Positions 46,888 to 56,159 of a stretch of DNA of 64,000 nucleotides are shown piece after piece. Numbering within the stretch: position 1 is the first letter of the stretch; each line of letters opens with the position of its first letter. Origin of the DNA: Rhizobium sp. Q54 (GTDB lineage Bacteria > Pseudomonadota > Alphaproteobacteria > UBA2966 > CAIVPW01); the NCBI GenBank assembly GCA_945904955.1, contig CAMDPO010000004.1, forward strand, positions 1 to 64,000. Reading direction: 5' to 3'. The notes under the pieces are model-generated. The model was not told where the DNA came from. It ran no database searches and was given only the letters and a program-made list of their open reading frames with translations. The position numbers and the translations under genes are program-made.

Positions 46888-48210
46888 CTAGAGAATAAAG
46901 CGGCTCAAATCCGCGTTCTTGGCCAGCGCGCCGACTTGCGCCCGCACATAGGCCGCATCGATCGTCACCGTCTCGCCGGTGCGATCCGACGCGGTGAAGC
47001 TGATTTCGTCCAACAGCCGCTCCATCACCGTGTGCAAGCGGCGCGCGCCGATGTTCTCGACGCCGGAATTCACTTCGGCGGCAATCGTCGCGATCTCGTC
47101 GATGGCGTCGTCCGTGAACTTGATTGTCATCTGCTCGGTGGCGAGCAGCGCCGTGTACTGCCGGATCAAGCTGTTCTCCGGCTCGGTGAGGATGCGGCGG
47201 AAGTCGTCCCGCGTCAGCGCCTGCAGCTCGACGCGGATCGGCAGGCGCCCCTGCAGCTCGGGCAATAGGTCCGACGGCTTCGACAGATGGAACGCGCCAC
47301 TCGCGATGAACAGAATGTGGTCCGTCTTCACCGGCCCGTACTTCGTCGCCACCGTCGTACCTTCGATCAGTGGCAGCAAGTCGCGCTGCACGCCCTCGCG
47401 GCTGACGCCGGCGCTCATGTAGCCGTGTTCCGAATCGCGCCCGACGATCTTGTCGATCTCGTCCAGGAACACGATGCCGTTCTGCTCCACCGCATCGATC
47501 GCGGCGCGCGTCGTCTTCTCGGGGTCGACCAGCTTGTCGCTCTCCTCGGTCACCAGCGTGCGCCACGCTTCGTCCACGGTGGTGCGATGCTTGCGCGTGC
47601 GCTTGCCGAACGCCTTGCCGAGGATGTCGTTCAGATTGATCATCCCCATCTGGCCGCCCGGTACGCCGGGAATGTCCATCGTCGGCATGCCGCCGGCGGC
47701 GCCCGTCTCGGCCATGTCGATCTCGATCGGCTTGTCGCCGAGCTCGCCCTCGCGCAGCCGCTTGCGAAATGCCTGGCGCGTGTTCTCGCCGGCCGCCGGT
47801 CCCACCAGCGCGTCGAGGATGCGCTCCTCGGCCGCCGCTTCCGCTTTCGCGGACACCGCCGCGCGGCCCTTGTCGCGCTCCATGGCGACGGCCGACTCGA
47901 CCAGGTCGCGGATGATCTGCTCGACGTCGCGGCCGACGTAGCCGACCTCGGTGAACTTCGTCGCTTCGACCTTGATGAACGGCGCGTTGGCCAAGCGCGC
48001 CAGCCGGCGCGAAATCTCGGTCTTGCCGACGCCGGTCGGCCCGATCATCAGGATGTTCTTCGGCAGAATCTCGTCGCGCAGGTCTTCCGGCGTGCGCTGG
48101 CGGCGCCAACGGCTGCGCAGCGCGATGGCGACTGCGCGCTTGGCATCGCGCTGGCCGACGATGTAGCGATCGAGCTCGGAAACGATTTCGCGCGGGGAAA
48201 AGTCCGCCAT
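46888..48210 (-). CDS. hslU: HslU, ATPase subunit of the HslUV protease
   Basis: This 440-residue AAA+ unfoldase feeds proteins to HslV. It shows [79 protein letters not shown] (Walker A at 56-63), [14 protein letters not shown] (Walker B), and the I-domain with [19 protein letters not shown]. The C-terminal residues SRFIL are the tail that inserts into HslV pockets. It follows hslV by three bases; the pair are co-transcribed. Confidence 0.97.
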   Translation of the reverse strand: MADFSPREIVSELDRYIVGQRDAKRAVAIALRSRWRRQRTPEDLRDEILPKNILMIGPTGVGKTEISRRLARLANAPFIKVEATKFTEVGYVGRDVEQIIRDLVESAVAMERDKGRAAVSAKAEAAAEERILDALVGPAAGENTRQAFRKRLREGELGDKPIEIDMAETGAAGGMPTMDIPGVPGGQMGMINLNDILGKAFGKRTRKHRTTVDEAWRTLVTEESDKLVDPEKTTRAAIDAVEQNGIVFLDEIDKIVGRDSEHGYMSAGVSREGVQRDLLPLIEGTTVATKYGPVKTDHILFIASGAFHLSKPSDLLPELQGRLPIRVELQALTRDDFRRILTEPENSLIRQYTALLATEQMTIKFTDDAIDEIATIAAEVNSGVENIGARRLHTVMERLLDEISFTASDRTGETVTIDAAYVRAQVGALAKNADLSRFIL

Positions 48211-48213
48211 GCC

Positions 48214-48759
48214 TTACAAAGTTTCCAAGGTGACGTGATTGTTGGTGAACACGCAGATGCCGGCAGCGATCTCCAGCGACCGCCGTGCGATCGCCTCCGC
48301 GTCCATGTCGGCGCGGTCGAACAGCGCGCGCGCCGCCGCCAGCGCGTAGTTGCCGCCCGAGCCGATGCCGATCAGCTGGTCGTCCGGCTCCACCACGTCG
48401 CCGGTGCCTGAGAGGAGCAAGCTGACGTTTTTGTCCGCCACCGCCAGGAGAGCTTCCAAACGCCGCAGGTAGCGGTCGGTGCGCCAATCCTTGGCGAGCT
48501 CGACGCACGCTCGCGTCAGCTGGCCGGGATGCTTCTCCAGCCGCGCCTCGAGCCGCTCGAACAGCGTGAACGCGTCCGCGGTGGCGCCGGCAAACCCGGC
48601 GATGACGTTGTCGCCCTTCAGGCGCCGCACCTTTACGGCCGTCCCCTTGAGGATCGTGTCCTTCATGGTGACCTGGCCGTCGCCGGCGATGACGACCTTG
48701 CCGTTCTTGCGCACCGAAATGATGGTGGTGCCGTGCCACGCGGGGGTGGGTTCCGCCAT
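48214..48759 (-). CDS. hslV: HslV, peptidase subunit of the HslUV protease
   Basis: A protein of 181 residues with a proteasome-like threonine-protease fold. [24 protein letters not shown] contains the catalytic Thr in HGTT; after processing Thr becomes the N-terminal nucleophile. [20 protein letters not shown] and [26 protein letters not shown] are family blocks. Nine residues precede the catalytic Thr. It is the first gene of the hslVU unit. Confidence 0.97.
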   Translation of the reverse strand: MAEPTPAWHGTTIISVRKNGKVVIAGDGQVTMKDTILKGTAVKVRRLKGDNVIAGFAGATADAFTLFERLEARLEKHPGQLTRACVELAKDWRTDRYLRRLEALLAVADKNVSLLLSGTGDVVEPDDQLIGIGSGGNYALAAARALFDRADMDAEAIARRSLEIAAGICVFTNNHVTLETL

Positions 48760-48911
48760 GCCGCCTCAACTGGAGTGGATCGGCCGCTGTGCGGCCAGGA
48801 ACGACGCTCAAGATGTGGGGAGGGTCCGACCCCCGTCAAGGACGGCCCGGCCCAGCGGCGGTCCCCCTTGGCGACCGTTCTCGGACTACTATCTGTACCA
48901 GCGAGGTACAT

Positions 48912-49091
48912 ATGGCCAAAACCGAACGAGTTCTTTCAGCCAATACGGCCGCCGCTGCGGCTCAGTTTGGGCGGGACGTGCGCTCGCTGGGCGACAAGGC
49001 GACAAAGACCAAGAGCACAGCGGCGCGCACCCTCAAGGTGCTCGGCCTTGATCCTAAGACTGGCAAGTTCACGAAGGGAAAGAAGCGCTAA
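48912..49091 (+). CDS. Small lysine-rich protein (59 aa), partner of the adjacent ART-like gene
   Basis: The sequence opens MAKTERVLSANTAAAAAQFG and ends with a basic tail (DPKTGKFTKGKKR). It has no membrane segment. GAGGT lies just upstream of ATG 48912, so translation is supported. The next gene starts seven bases after its stop, implying an operon. Small size, basic charge and tight linkage to a possible toxin-like ADP-ribosyltransferase-type gene suggest an antitoxin or accessory role; this is inference, no family was recognised. Confidence 0.6.
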   Translation: MAKTERVLSANTAAAAAQFGRDVRSLGDKATKTKSTAARTLKVLGLDPKTGKFTKGKKR

Positions 49092-49098
49092 ACCTATC

Positions 49099-49684
49099 GT
49101 GAGTCGCCTTGCGACCACCTTTGTCCTTGGCTACCACGGTTGCTCTTTGCCAACAGCTGAAAGGCTCCTCGATGGAGAGCCGTTCAAGCAGAGCCGAAAC
49201 GTCTACGACTGGCTCGGCAAAGGCGTCTACTTCTGGGAAGCCAATCCCCTCCGGGCACTACAGTTCGCCAAGGAGCAGCTGGAGCGGAGAGGGGGCAAGC
49301 GAGCGAAACCAGGAATCGTTGGTGCAGTAATCGACCTGGGTCTTTGCCTCGATCTGACGACGTCACCCAGCCATCAAACAAATCCAGGCGGCCCACAGAC
49401 AGCTTAGGCGGATTGTTACCGAGGCAAGAGGCTCGATGCCTCAGAACCGCAGTGCGGGCCTACTTCGCGACCTGGACTGTGCAGTCATCAATCTAGTTCA
49501 CCAGGCTCGATCGGACGCGGGAAGACCTGCCCTGGACACGGTTCGAGGCGTGTTTGTCGAGGGCAAGCCCGTCTACGAAGGCTCTGGCGTCTCCGAGAAG
49601 ACGCACATTCAAATTTCTGTCTGCAATCCTGAATGCATCAAGGGGGTCTTTCGCGTAACTCGCCGCTTTCTGACCTTGCCGTAG
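49099..49684 (+). pseudogene. Frameshifted gene of an ADP-ribosyltransferase-like (YHG...YFWE) family
   Basis: The first part, from GTG 49099, reads FVLGYHGCSLPTAERLLDGE and YDWLGKGVYFWEANP, then IVGAVIDLGLCLDL. This resembles PARP-like/DUF3990-type folds, with YHG at residues 12-14 and a GVYFWE strand at 42-47. Near 49360-49372 the frame breaks and soon meets a stop. From there the +1 frame continues smoothly as AIKQIQAAHRQLRRIVTEAR to LDCAVINLVHQARSDAGRPALDTVRGVFVEG and THIQISVCNPECIKGVFR, ending at 49684, which matches the family's usual C-terminus. One extra base (or a two-base loss) explains the break; a sequencing error is also possible. Confidence 0.62.
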
Positions 49685-49762
49685 CGCCACGGACGCTCTT
49701 CCTGCTATAGGGGCCCCGCAAGCCCTTTGCCCGCCTGGATTTTACAGGCCGTTTGAGACCCC

Positions 49763-50386
49763 ATGCGCAAGGCCACCGTCGAACGCAACACCACCGAGAC
49801 CCGCATCCACGTCGAGGTGAACCTCGACGGCGACGGCGTCTACAAGGTGTCGACCGGCATCGGCTTCCTCGACCACATGCTCGAGCAGCTGTCGCGCCAC
49901 TCCCTCATCGACATCACCGTCGAGGCCAAGGGCGACCTGCACATCGACGCCCACCATACCACCGAGGACACCGGCATCGCCCTCGGCCAGGCCATCTACA
50001 AGGCGCTCGGCGACCGCCGCGGCATCCGCCGCTTCGCCGACGTGCACATCCCGATGGACGAGACGCTGACGCGCGTCGCGCTCGACGCCTCCGATCGTCC
50101 GTATCTGATCTGGAAGGTCAGCGTGCCGACCCAGCGCCTCGGCGATCTCGACACGCAGCTGTTCAAGGAGTTCTTCCAGGCGTTCGCCCAGAACTGCGGC
50201 CTCACCCTGCACATCGAGAATCTGTACGGCGAGAATAGTCACCACATCGTCGAGTCCTGCTTCAAGGGCACCGCGCGCGCGTTGCGCGAAGCATTCTCCA
50301 TCGACGAGCGCAAGGCCAACGCCGTGCCCAGCACTAAGGGTGTGCTGTCGGGCAACGTCTCTGCGCTTGCTCCGAAGAAGAACTAG
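49763..50386 (+). CDS. hisB: Imidazoleglycerol-phosphate dehydratase
   Basis: The protein has 207 residues. It dehydrates IGP in histidine synthesis. It shows [62 protein letters not shown] with the metal-binding HH motif, and a second pseudo-repeat [24 protein letters not shown]. It is monofunctional, without the phosphatase of enteric HisB. First gene of the histidine cluster; ribosome-binding site weak. Confidence 0.97.
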   Translation: MRKATVERNTTETRIHVEVNLDGDGVYKVSTGIGFLDHMLEQLSRHSLIDITVEAKGDLHIDAHHTTEDTGIALGQAIYKALGDRRGIRRFADVHIPMDETLTRVALDASDRPYLIWKVSVPTQRLGDLDTQLFKEFFQAFAQNCGLTLHIENLYGENSHHIVESCFKGTARALREAFSIDERKANAVPSTKGVLSGNVSALAPKKN

Positions 50387-50788
50387 ATGCGCCTCTACGC
50401 CGTCTATGAGCGCCGCGTCGAGACCAAGACGAAGGGCCGCTCGCGCAACACGCCTGAAGACTTCTACGTCCTGGTGAAGGAAGGCTTCTGCTGGCCGGCG
50501 CTGTTCTTCGGCCCGCTGTGGGCGCTCGCCAACGGCATGTGGGTGATCTTCCTGCTGCTGATCGCCGCGTTCGCGGGCATCGCCTTCGCGCCCGATCTGT
50601 TCGGCGGCGGCCAATTCCCGTTCTGGCTGTGCTGCGGATTCATGGGCCTGCTCGGCTTGTTCGGCAACGACCTGCGCCAGTGGTCGCTCGGCCGTGCCGG
50701 CTACGAGCTTGCCAGCATCGTCAGCGGCACCGACCAGATCGACGCCGAGCGCCGCCTGTTCGCGTCCATGAACTCGATGTACGGCTGA
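50387..50788 (+). CDS. DUF2628-family membrane protein
   Basis: This 133-residue protein shows [40 protein letters not shown], the DUF2628 signature, then a second hydrophobic block [29 protein letters not shown]. Three or so membrane spans. Function unknown, but the gene is typically located between hisB and hisH in Alphaproteobacteria, exactly as here, starting directly at the hisB stop and two bases before hisH. Confidence 0.88.
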   Translation: MRLYAVYERRVETKTKGRSRNTPEDFYVLVKEGFCWPALFFGPLWALANGMWVIFLLLIAAFAGIAFAPDLFGGGQFPFWLCCGFMGLLGLFGNDLRQWSLGRAGYELASIVSGTDQIDAERRLFASMNSMYG

Positions 50789-50790
50789 TC

Positions 50791-51453
50791 GTGGCCCAAG
50801 GGACGAGAAATCCTCTTGGCGTCGCCATCGTCGATTACGGCTCCGGCAACCTGCGCTCCGCCTCCAAGGCGTTCGAGCGGGTCGCCCGCGAGCGCGCCTA
50901 CAAAGGCGACATCGCCGTCACGTCCGATGCGGACGCCGTGCGCACCGCCGAGCGTGTGGTGCTCCCGGGCGTCGGCGCCTTCGCCGATTGCCGCCGCGGC
51001 CTCGACGCCGTCCCCGGCATGGTCGACGCGCTCGAAGAAACGGTGACCAAGCGCGGCACGCCGTTCCTCGGCATCTGCGTCGGCATGCAGCTTTTGGCCG
51101 AGCGCGGCTTCGAGCACGGCGAGCATCGCGGCCTGGGGTGGATCGCCGGCGACGTCACCGAGATCGAAGAAGAGGACCTCAAGGTCCCGCACATGGGCTG
51201 GAACGATCTCACCGTCACCGCCCCGCGCCATCCCGTTCTGGCCGGCGTCGCGACCGGCGCGCATGCCTACTTCGTGCACAGCTACGCCGTGCGTCCGCAG
51301 CGCGCGTCCGACATGCTCGCCACCGTTTCTTATGGCGGCCGCCTTGCCGCCATCGTCGGCCGCGACAATATCGTCGGTACGCAGTTCCACCCGGAGAAGA
51401 GCCAGGCCGTCGGCCTCCAGCTCATCGGCAACTTCCTGGAGTGGCGACCCTAG
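50791..51453 (+). CDS. hisH: Imidazole glycerol phosphate synthase, glutaminase subunit
   Basis: A 220-residue class I glutamine amidotransferase. It shows [65 protein letters not shown] with the catalytic Cys in [15 protein letters not shown] and [14 protein letters not shown] (His and Glu of the triad). It supplies ammonia to HisF. GTG 50791 follows the DUF2628 stop by two bases. Confidence 0.96.
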   Translation: MAQGTRNPLGVAIVDYGSGNLRSASKAFERVARERAYKGDIAVTSDADAVRTAERVVLPGVGAFADCRRGLDAVPGMVDALEETVTKRGTPFLGICVGMQLLAERGFEHGEHRGLGWIAGDVTEIEEEDLKVPHMGWNDLTVTAPRHPVLAGVATGAHAYFVHSYAVRPQRASDMLATVSYGGRLAAIVGRDNIVGTQFHPEKSQAVGLQLIGNFLEWRP

Positions 51454-51488
51454 CGCCGTCCGGCGCTGGAGCCAGAGGTATCGGGACG

Positions 51489-52115
51489 ATGGCCGCGGAA
51501 ACCGAAACCCATCCCGTCAGCACCCACGTCGAGTGGCTGTCGCGTTTCACCGGCACCGACATCGAGGATCTGTGCGTCGCCACCGAGCAGGCGATCCTCG
51601 ACGGCAACGGCTTCGGCTGGCTCAAGCCGCCGCCGCGCGAAAAGCTCGAGGCGTATTGGCGCGGCGTGCTGCTGGTGCCGGAGCGCGAGCTCGTCGTGGC
51701 GCGCTACGACGGCACCATCGTCGGCTCCGGCCAGCTGGTGCGTCCGCCCGCCAACAACGAGGCGCAGGCGTTCGCCGCCATGATCACGACCTTCTTCCTG
51801 GCGCCGTCGGCGCGCGGCCACGGTCTCGCGCGCCGCATGCTGCGCGCCATCGACCAGCGCGCCGCCGAGCGCGGCTTCGAGGCGATCGAGCTCAACGTGC
51901 GCGACACCCAAAAGGCCGCCATCTCGCTCTACGAGAGCCACGGCTTCGTACGCTGGGCGACCAAGCCGAAGTACGCCAAGGCCAACGGCCAGTTCATCGT
52001 CGGCCACTACTACAGCAAAGAGATCACACCCCTGAAAGAGTCCGCCCCGGCGCCGGAAGGCGCCACCCGCGAAACGCAGACTCGCGCGCGCATAGTCCGC
52101 CGGCAGGGATCGTAA
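51489..52115 (+). CDS. GNAT-family N-acetyltransferase
   Basis: The protein has 208 residues. The acetyl-CoA-binding motif is [65 protein letters not shown], characteristic of GNAT fold enzymes. The preceding strand [21 protein letters not shown] is also typical. Substrate unknown. It is inserted between hisH and hisA, in the same direction, so it is likely co-transcribed with the histidine genes. ATG 51489 has AGAGGT upstream. The tail after about 185 is low complexity. Confidence 0.88.
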   Translation: MAAETETHPVSTHVEWLSRFTGTDIEDLCVATEQAILDGNGFGWLKPPPREKLEAYWRGVLLVPERELVVARYDGTIVGSGQLVRPPANNEAQAFAAMITTFFLAPSARGHGLARRMLRAIDQRAAERGFEAIELNVRDTQKAAISLYESHGFVRWATKPKYAKANGQFIVGHYYSKEITPLKESAPAPEGATRETQTRARIVRRQGS

Positions 52116-52119
52116 CGAC

Positions 52120-52851
52120 TTGATTCTCTTTCCCGCGATCGATCTGAAGGACGGCCATTGCGTGCGCCTGGTGCGCGGCGACATGGAACAGGCGACGGTA
52201 TTCAACACCGATCCCGCCGACCAGGCGCGCACGTTCGCGCAACAGGGCTTCAGCTGGATCCACGTCGTTGACCTGAACGGCGCGTTCTCCGGCCTGCCCG
52301 AGAACGGCGACGCAGTGGAGCAGATTCTCAATGCGACGCCGCTGCGCATCCAGCTCGGCGGCGGCATCCGCACGCTGGCGCAGATCGAAGCGTGGCTGGA
52401 AAAGGGCGTCGCCCGCGTCGTCCTCGGCACCGTCGCGCTGCGCGAGCCCGAGCTCGTGCGCGAAGCGTGCAAGAAGTGGCCCGGCCGCATCGCCGTCGGC
52501 ATCGACGCGCGCGCCGGCCGTGTCGCGGTCGAAGGCTGGGCGATGAGCTCCGACGTCACGGTGCTCGCCCTCGCCCGCCAGTTCGAAGACAGTGGCGTCG
52601 CCGCCATCATCCACACCGACATCGATCGCGACGGCGCCATGCAGGGCATGAACGTCGAGGCGACGGTCGAGCTCGCCCGCGCCGTCTCGACCCCTGTCAT
52701 TGCTTCGGGCGGCGTCACCAGCCTCGACGACCTGCGCCGCCTCAAGTGGGCCAAGGTCCAGGGCCGTGCCTCCAACATCGAAGGCGTCATCACCGGCCGC
52801 GCGCTCTACGACGGCCGCATCGACCCCGCCAAGGCCCTCGCCCTGCTGTAG
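52120..52851 (+). CDS. hisA: ProFAR isomerase
   Basis: This 243-residue TIM barrel isomerises ProFAR to PRFAR. It shows [19 protein letters not shown] with the catalytic Asp, [49 protein letters not shown] and [24 protein letters not shown] with a second catalytic Asp. Also [16 protein letters not shown]. The start is TTG 52120 (LILFPAIDL is the family start), four bases after the GNAT stop. Confidence 0.96.
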   Translation: MILFPAIDLKDGHCVRLVRGDMEQATVFNTDPADQARTFAQQGFSWIHVVDLNGAFSGLPENGDAVEQILNATPLRIQLGGGIRTLAQIEAWLEKGVARVVLGTVALREPELVREACKKWPGRIAVGIDARAGRVAVEGWAMSSDVTVLALARQFEDSGVAAIIHTDIDRDGAMQGMNVEATVELARAVSTPVIASGGVTSLDDLRRLKWAKVQGRASNIEGVITGRALYDGRIDPAKALALL

Positions 52852-52876
52852 TCTGCCCCGCCTAGGGGCTTATCGA

Positions 52877-53635
52877 ATGCTGAAGCCGCGCATCATCGCC
52901 TGCCTCGACGTGCACGAAGGCCGCGTCACCAAGGGCGTGAAGTACGTCGACCACCGCGACGCCGGTGATCCTGTCTTCCAGGCGCGCCGCTACGACGCCG
53001 AAGGCGCCGACGAGCTCTGCTACCTCGACATCAGCGCCAGCCATGAAGGCCGCGACGCGTTGTTCGAAGTCGTCGCCCGCACCGCCGAAGCGTGCTTCAT
53101 GCCGGTCACCGTCGGCGGCGGCGTGCGCACGCCCCAGGACGTACGCAAGCTCCTGCTCGCCGGCGCCGACAAGGTCGGCATCAACACCGCCGCCGTCGCC
53201 AACCCCGACGTGGTGCGCGAAGCCTCCGAAAAATTCGGCAGCCAGTGCATCGTCGTCGCCATCGACGCCAAGCAAGTCGCCCCCGGCCGCTGGGGTGTCT
53301 TCACCCACGGCGGCCGCAAGGACGCCAACCTCGACGCCATCGAATGGGCGCACAAGGTCGTCGCCCTCGGCGCCGGCGAAATTCTTCTGACTTCCATGGA
53401 TCGCGATGGCACCAAGAACGGCTACGATCTGGCACTCACCCGCGCCGTCGCCGACGCCGTGCGCGTCCCGGTGATCGCCTCGGGCGGCGCCGGCACCGAG
53501 CAGCACCTCTTGGAAGGCATCACCCAGGGCCACGCCTCCGCCGTCCTGGCGGCCAGCATCTTCCACTTCGGCGAAGTCGCCATCCCGTCCGCCAAGCGCT
53601 ATCTGGCCGACCACGGCGTCGCGATGCGAGAGTAG
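52877..53635 (+). CDS. hisF: Imidazole glycerol phosphate synthase, cyclase subunit
   Basis: This 252-residue barrel converts PRFAR with HisH ammonia to IGP and AICAR. It shows [29 protein letters not shown] with the catalytic Asp, [73 protein letters not shown] and [23 protein letters not shown] from this step feeds PurH, encoded earlier in the window. ATG 52877 is the family start. Confidence 0.97.
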   Translation: MLKPRIIACLDVHEGRVTKGVKYVDHRDAGDPVFQARRYDAEGADELCYLDISASHEGRDALFEVVARTAEACFMPVTVGGGVRTPQDVRKLLLAGADKVGINTAAVANPDVVREASEKFGSQCIVVAIDAKQVAPGRWGVFTHGGRKDANLDAIEWAHKVVALGAGEILLTSMDRDGTKNGYDLALTRAVADAVRVPVIASGGAGTEQHLLEGITQGHASAVLAASIFHFGEVAIPSAKRYLADHGVAMRE

Positions 53636-53644
53636 TCACAACGC

Positions 53645-53671
53645 CTCATGCTGAGCCTGTCGAAGCATGAG
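53645..53671. repeat. Palindromic repeat upstream of hisE
   Basis: CTCATGCT (53645-53652) and AGCATGAG (53664-53671) pair perfectly around GAGCCTGTCGA. Sequences of this 'CTGAGCCTGTCGAAG' type are dispersed in many Alphaproteobacteria. It lies in the gap between hisF and hisE and overlaps the first in-frame ATG of hisE (53667). Confidence 0.7.
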
Positions 53672-53687
53672 CCATTCGAGTTTTCAA

Positions 53688-54008
53688 ATGACCCAAGCCA
53701 TCCTCGACCGCCTGTTCACGACCATCCTCGACCGCCGCGGCGGCGACCCGGCCACCAGCTACACCACCAGCCTGTTCGCCAAAGGCCCGCCCGCCATCGT
53801 GCGCAAAGTCGGCGAAGAAACGGTCGAGCTCGTCATCGCCGCCATGCAGGACGACCGCACCGCCGTGATCAAAGAGAGCGCCGACCTCCTCTACCACCTG
53901 ATGGTCCTGTGGGCCGACGAAGGCATCTCCCCCGCCGACGTCCTCGCCGAACTCGAGCGCCGCGAAGGCACGTCGGGCTTGGCCGAGAAAGCCGCCCGCA
54001 AAGGCTAG
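53688..54008 (+). CDS. hisE: Phosphoribosyl-ATP diphosphatase
   Basis: A 106-residue protein that hydrolyses PR-ATP to PR-AMP. It shows LDRLFTTILDRRGGDPATSYTTSLFAKGPPAIVRKVGEETVELVIAAM with the metal-binding EExxE-type motif, then ESADLLYHLMVLWADEGISPADVLAELERREG. ATG 53688 is preferred over ATG 53667, because the latter lies in the repeated palindrome and MTQAILDRLF is family-like. It is the last his gene in the cluster. Confidence 0.93.
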   Translation: MTQAILDRLFTTILDRRGGDPATSYTTSLFAKGPPAIVRKVGEETVELVIAAMQDDRTAVIKESADLLYHLMVLWADEGISPADVLAELERREGTSGLAEKAARKG

Positions 54009-54016
54009 CGTTCAAC

Positions 54017-54096
54017 CGTCATTGCGAGCGAGCGAAGCGAGCGCGGCAATCTAGGCGTTGTATTTTGTTGTCATGCGCGGGGCGCGACCCGCGCAT
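54017..54096. repeat. Composite of two REP-like palindromes after hisE
   Basis: The first part starts CCGTCATTGCGAG (54017-54029) with a long GC-rich imperfect stem to GCAAT near 54051. The second starts at 54073: ATGCGCGGG and CCCGCGCAT pair over nine bases around GCGCGA. Both are typical of alphaproteobacterial intergenic repeats. They may act in RNA stability or termination between hisE and the HIT gene. Confidence 0.65.
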
Positions 54097-54117
54097 CCAC
54101 GAACGTGAGGACGCACG

Positions 54118-54480
54118 ATGGCCTACGACGACAACAACATCTTCGCCAAAATCCTGCGCGGCGAAATCCCGTCGAAGAAGGTCTTCGAGAACGAGCACGC
54201 CCTCGCCCTCCACGACATCCATCCCGCGAAGCCGGTGCATGTCCTGGTGATCCCCAAGGGCAAATACACCGACTTCACCGACTTCACCACGCGCGCCTCC
54301 GCCGCCGAGCAGACCGGCTTCTACAAGGCCGTCGCCGCCGCCGCGAAAGCGGCCGGCGTCATCGACGCGGGCTACCGCCTCGTCGCCAACACCGGCGTCA
54401 ACGGCGGCCAGGAAGTGCCGCACTTCCACATGCACATCCTCGGCGGCGCATCCGTCGGCCCGATAGTGGTGCGGGGATGA
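54118..54480 (+). CDS. HIT-family nucleotide-binding hydrolase
   Basis: This 120-residue protein has the histidine triad HFHMHILGG with His102, His104 and His106, plus MAYDDNNIFAKILRGEIPSKKVFENEHALALHDIHP and HVLVIPKGKYTDFTD, the typical HIT frame. HIT proteins hydrolyse AMP-linked substrates; the exact substrate is unknown. ATG 54118 is preceded by GTGAGGA. It follows hisE after two repeats and may be transcribed with the his genes. Confidence 0.93.
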   Translation: MAYDDNNIFAKILRGEIPSKKVFENEHALALHDIHPAKPVHVLVIPKGKYTDFTDFTTRASAAEQTGFYKAVAAAAKAAGVIDAGYRLVANTGVNGGQEVPHFHMHILGGASVGPIVVRG

Positions 54481-54556
54481 CAACAATGGTGATAGGCGCG
54501 CAGCCCGCCATGGTTGAAGATGCCGCGGCCCGCAGTTGCGCGGCATAGGGGGACCG

Positions 54557-54757
54557 ATGGCCAAGAACGAAAAGACCAGTGCAAAGGTGGCAAAGATCGC
54601 TGCCAAAGCGCTCAAGACGGCCAAGGCGACAAAGGCGGAAATCCGCAAGCTCGCAGGATCTGCGCTCACGCAGGTGCGCGACAAGTTGAAGCCCAAGACG
54701 AAGCCCAAGGCGAAGACGGCGCCCAAGGCGAAGACCAAGACCAAAGCCAAGCGCTAA
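54557..54757 (+). CDS. Small Lys/Ala-rich histone H1-like protein (66 aa)
   Basis: The sequence starts MAKNEKTSAKVAKIAAKALK and has a long C-terminal run of alternating Lys, Pro, Thr and Ala. Such tails bind DNA or RNA non-specifically, as in bacterial histone H1-like proteins. GGGGGACCG precedes ATG 54557. No globular domain. It may condense nucleic acid; this is inferred from composition only. After its stop the frame continues open for 47 more codons and looks coding. Confidence 0.6.
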   Translation: MAKNEKTSAKVAKIAAKALKTAKATKAEIRKLAGSALTQVRDKLKPKTKPKAKTAPKAKTKTKAKR

Positions 54758-55100
54758 TCCGCCAGACTCTCCGTCCACGCCCCCGACACCTGCCGCGTCG
54801 TCGACGGCGTCGTCGCGCGCAGCAAGGGGCGCATCACGCGCGTCGCCATCGACGTCATCGGCGACGAGGATCGGCTCGCCCGCCTCCGCGTCGAGTAGCT
54901 GGCCTTGACACGAACTGTATCGAATACCACATACCATGCGTGAAGCAGGCTGCCGCGATCACGCCCAGGGTATCTGCATATTTCCCGCATATCCTATGCG
55001 GGCGTGGCTTCAGAGCCACAGATCGTAGCGTGAGACACGTCAGACAAGCGGCCCCCTATTTCGACCGTACTCACCATATTCCGCGAAAAATCGCCGGCGG
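54758..55100. other. Gap with a possible gene remnant
   Basis: These 343 bases have no complete gene. Bases 54758-54898, in the same frame as the preceding gene, read SARLSVHAPDTCRVVDGVVA and then RVAIDVIGDEDRLARLRVE, ending in TAG. This is protein-like but has no start codon, so it may be the end of a lost gene. Next comes an AT-richer stretch with TTGACA at about 54904, without a good -10, and repeated GCATAT words (54970-54998). Confidence 0.4.
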
Positions 55101-56099
55101 TCAGACGGCCGCGCCGAGCTGCTTCTGCATCAGGTCCTTGAGCGGCATCTCCGGCCGCGCGCCGAAATGGCTGATGACCTCCGCCGCGGCGATCGCGCCC
55201 ATGCGCCCCGCCGTCGCGAGGTCCTTGCCGCGGATCAGGCCGTAGAGGAATCCCGATGCGTACAAATCGCCGGCGCCGGTGGTGTCCACCACCTTGGCGA
55301 TGCGCTCGGCGGCGACCGTCGCGACCTCCTGGCCGCGCACGATCACCGCGCCCTTCTCCGAGCGCGTCAGCGCCGCGACCTCGGTGTGGGCTCGCACCAT
55401 CGGCACGGCCTCCTCGAAGGTGTTCACCTTGTACAGCGCGGTCACTTCCGATTCGTTGGCGAACAGGATGTCGACGCGCGTCTCGATCAGCTCGCGGAAC
55501 TCGTCGCGCCAGCGGTTGACGCAGAACGAGTCGGACAGGCTGAACGCCACCTTGGCGCCCTTGGCGCGCGCAATGTCGGACGCCTTGCGGAACGCTTGCT
55601 TGGCGCCGGGGCGATCCCACAGATAGCCCTCGAGATAGAGGATGCGCGCGCGGCCGACCAGGTCCGCGTCGACCTCGGCGGGCCCGAGCTCGACCGATGC
55701 GCCCAGATACGTGTTCATCGTGCGCTGGGCGTCCGGCGTCACCAGGATGTAGCAGCGGCCCGTGCCTGGTCCGCTCTTCGCCATCGGCGTGGTGAACTCG
55801 ACGCCGCCGGCGCGCAGGTCGTGCTGGTAGACCTCGCCGAGCTGGTCGTTGCGCACCCGCCCAATGAAGCCGCATTTGGCGCCGAGCGCTGCGAGCCCGG
55901 CGATGGTGTTGGCCGCCGAGCCGCCCGACACTTCCTTGCCCGGCCCCATGGCGGCATAGAGCTTGTCGGCCTGCTTGTCGTCGATGAGGGTCATCGACCC
56001 CTTGGCCAGGCCATGCTTGGCGATGAACGCGTCGTCCGCGTTGCTCAGTACATCGACAATGGCATTGCCGATGGCGACGACGTCCAGTTGCTGTGCCAT
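55101..56099 (-). CDS. PfkB-family carbohydrate/adenosine kinase
   Basis: This 332-residue protein shows LDVVAIGNAIVDVLSNADD at the start, KEVSGGSAANTIAGLAALGAKCGFIGRVRNDQLG (substrate-binding, PfkB signature 1), and VVDTTGAGDLYASGFLYGLIRGKDL with the catalytic Asp in DTTGAGD (signature 2). The closest family in Alphaproteobacteria is annotated adenosine kinase; the substrate cannot be decided by motif. ATG 56099 is the natural start. Divergent from the EI24 gene. Confidence 0.92.
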   Translation of the reverse strand: MAQQLDVVAIGNAIVDVLSNADDAFIAKHGLAKGSMTLIDDKQADKLYAAMGPGKEVSGGSAANTIAGLAALGAKCGFIGRVRNDQLGEVYQHDLRAGGVEFTTPMAKSGPGTGRCYILVTPDAQRTMNTYLGASVELGPAEVDADLVGRARILYLEGYLWDRPGAKQAFRKASDIARAKGAKVAFSLSDSFCVNRWRDEFRELIETRVDILFANESEVTALYKVNTFEEAVPMVRAHTEVAALTRSEKGAVIVRGQEVATVAAERIAKVVDTTGAGDLYASGFLYGLIRGKDLATAGRMGAIAAAEVISHFGARPEMPLKDLMQKQLGAAV

Positions 56100-56159
56100 A
56101 GGTCCCCCGAAATCCGGCGTGCGTATCCGCGCGCGAGGGCCGCAGTATAAGAAGCAGGA

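Noticed and set aside
46838..48811. Long open frame of about 657 codons overlapping hslU and hslV on the same strand.
   Set aside because: Out-of-frame reading through both genes; composition is Arg/Gly/His-rich and no motif is present.
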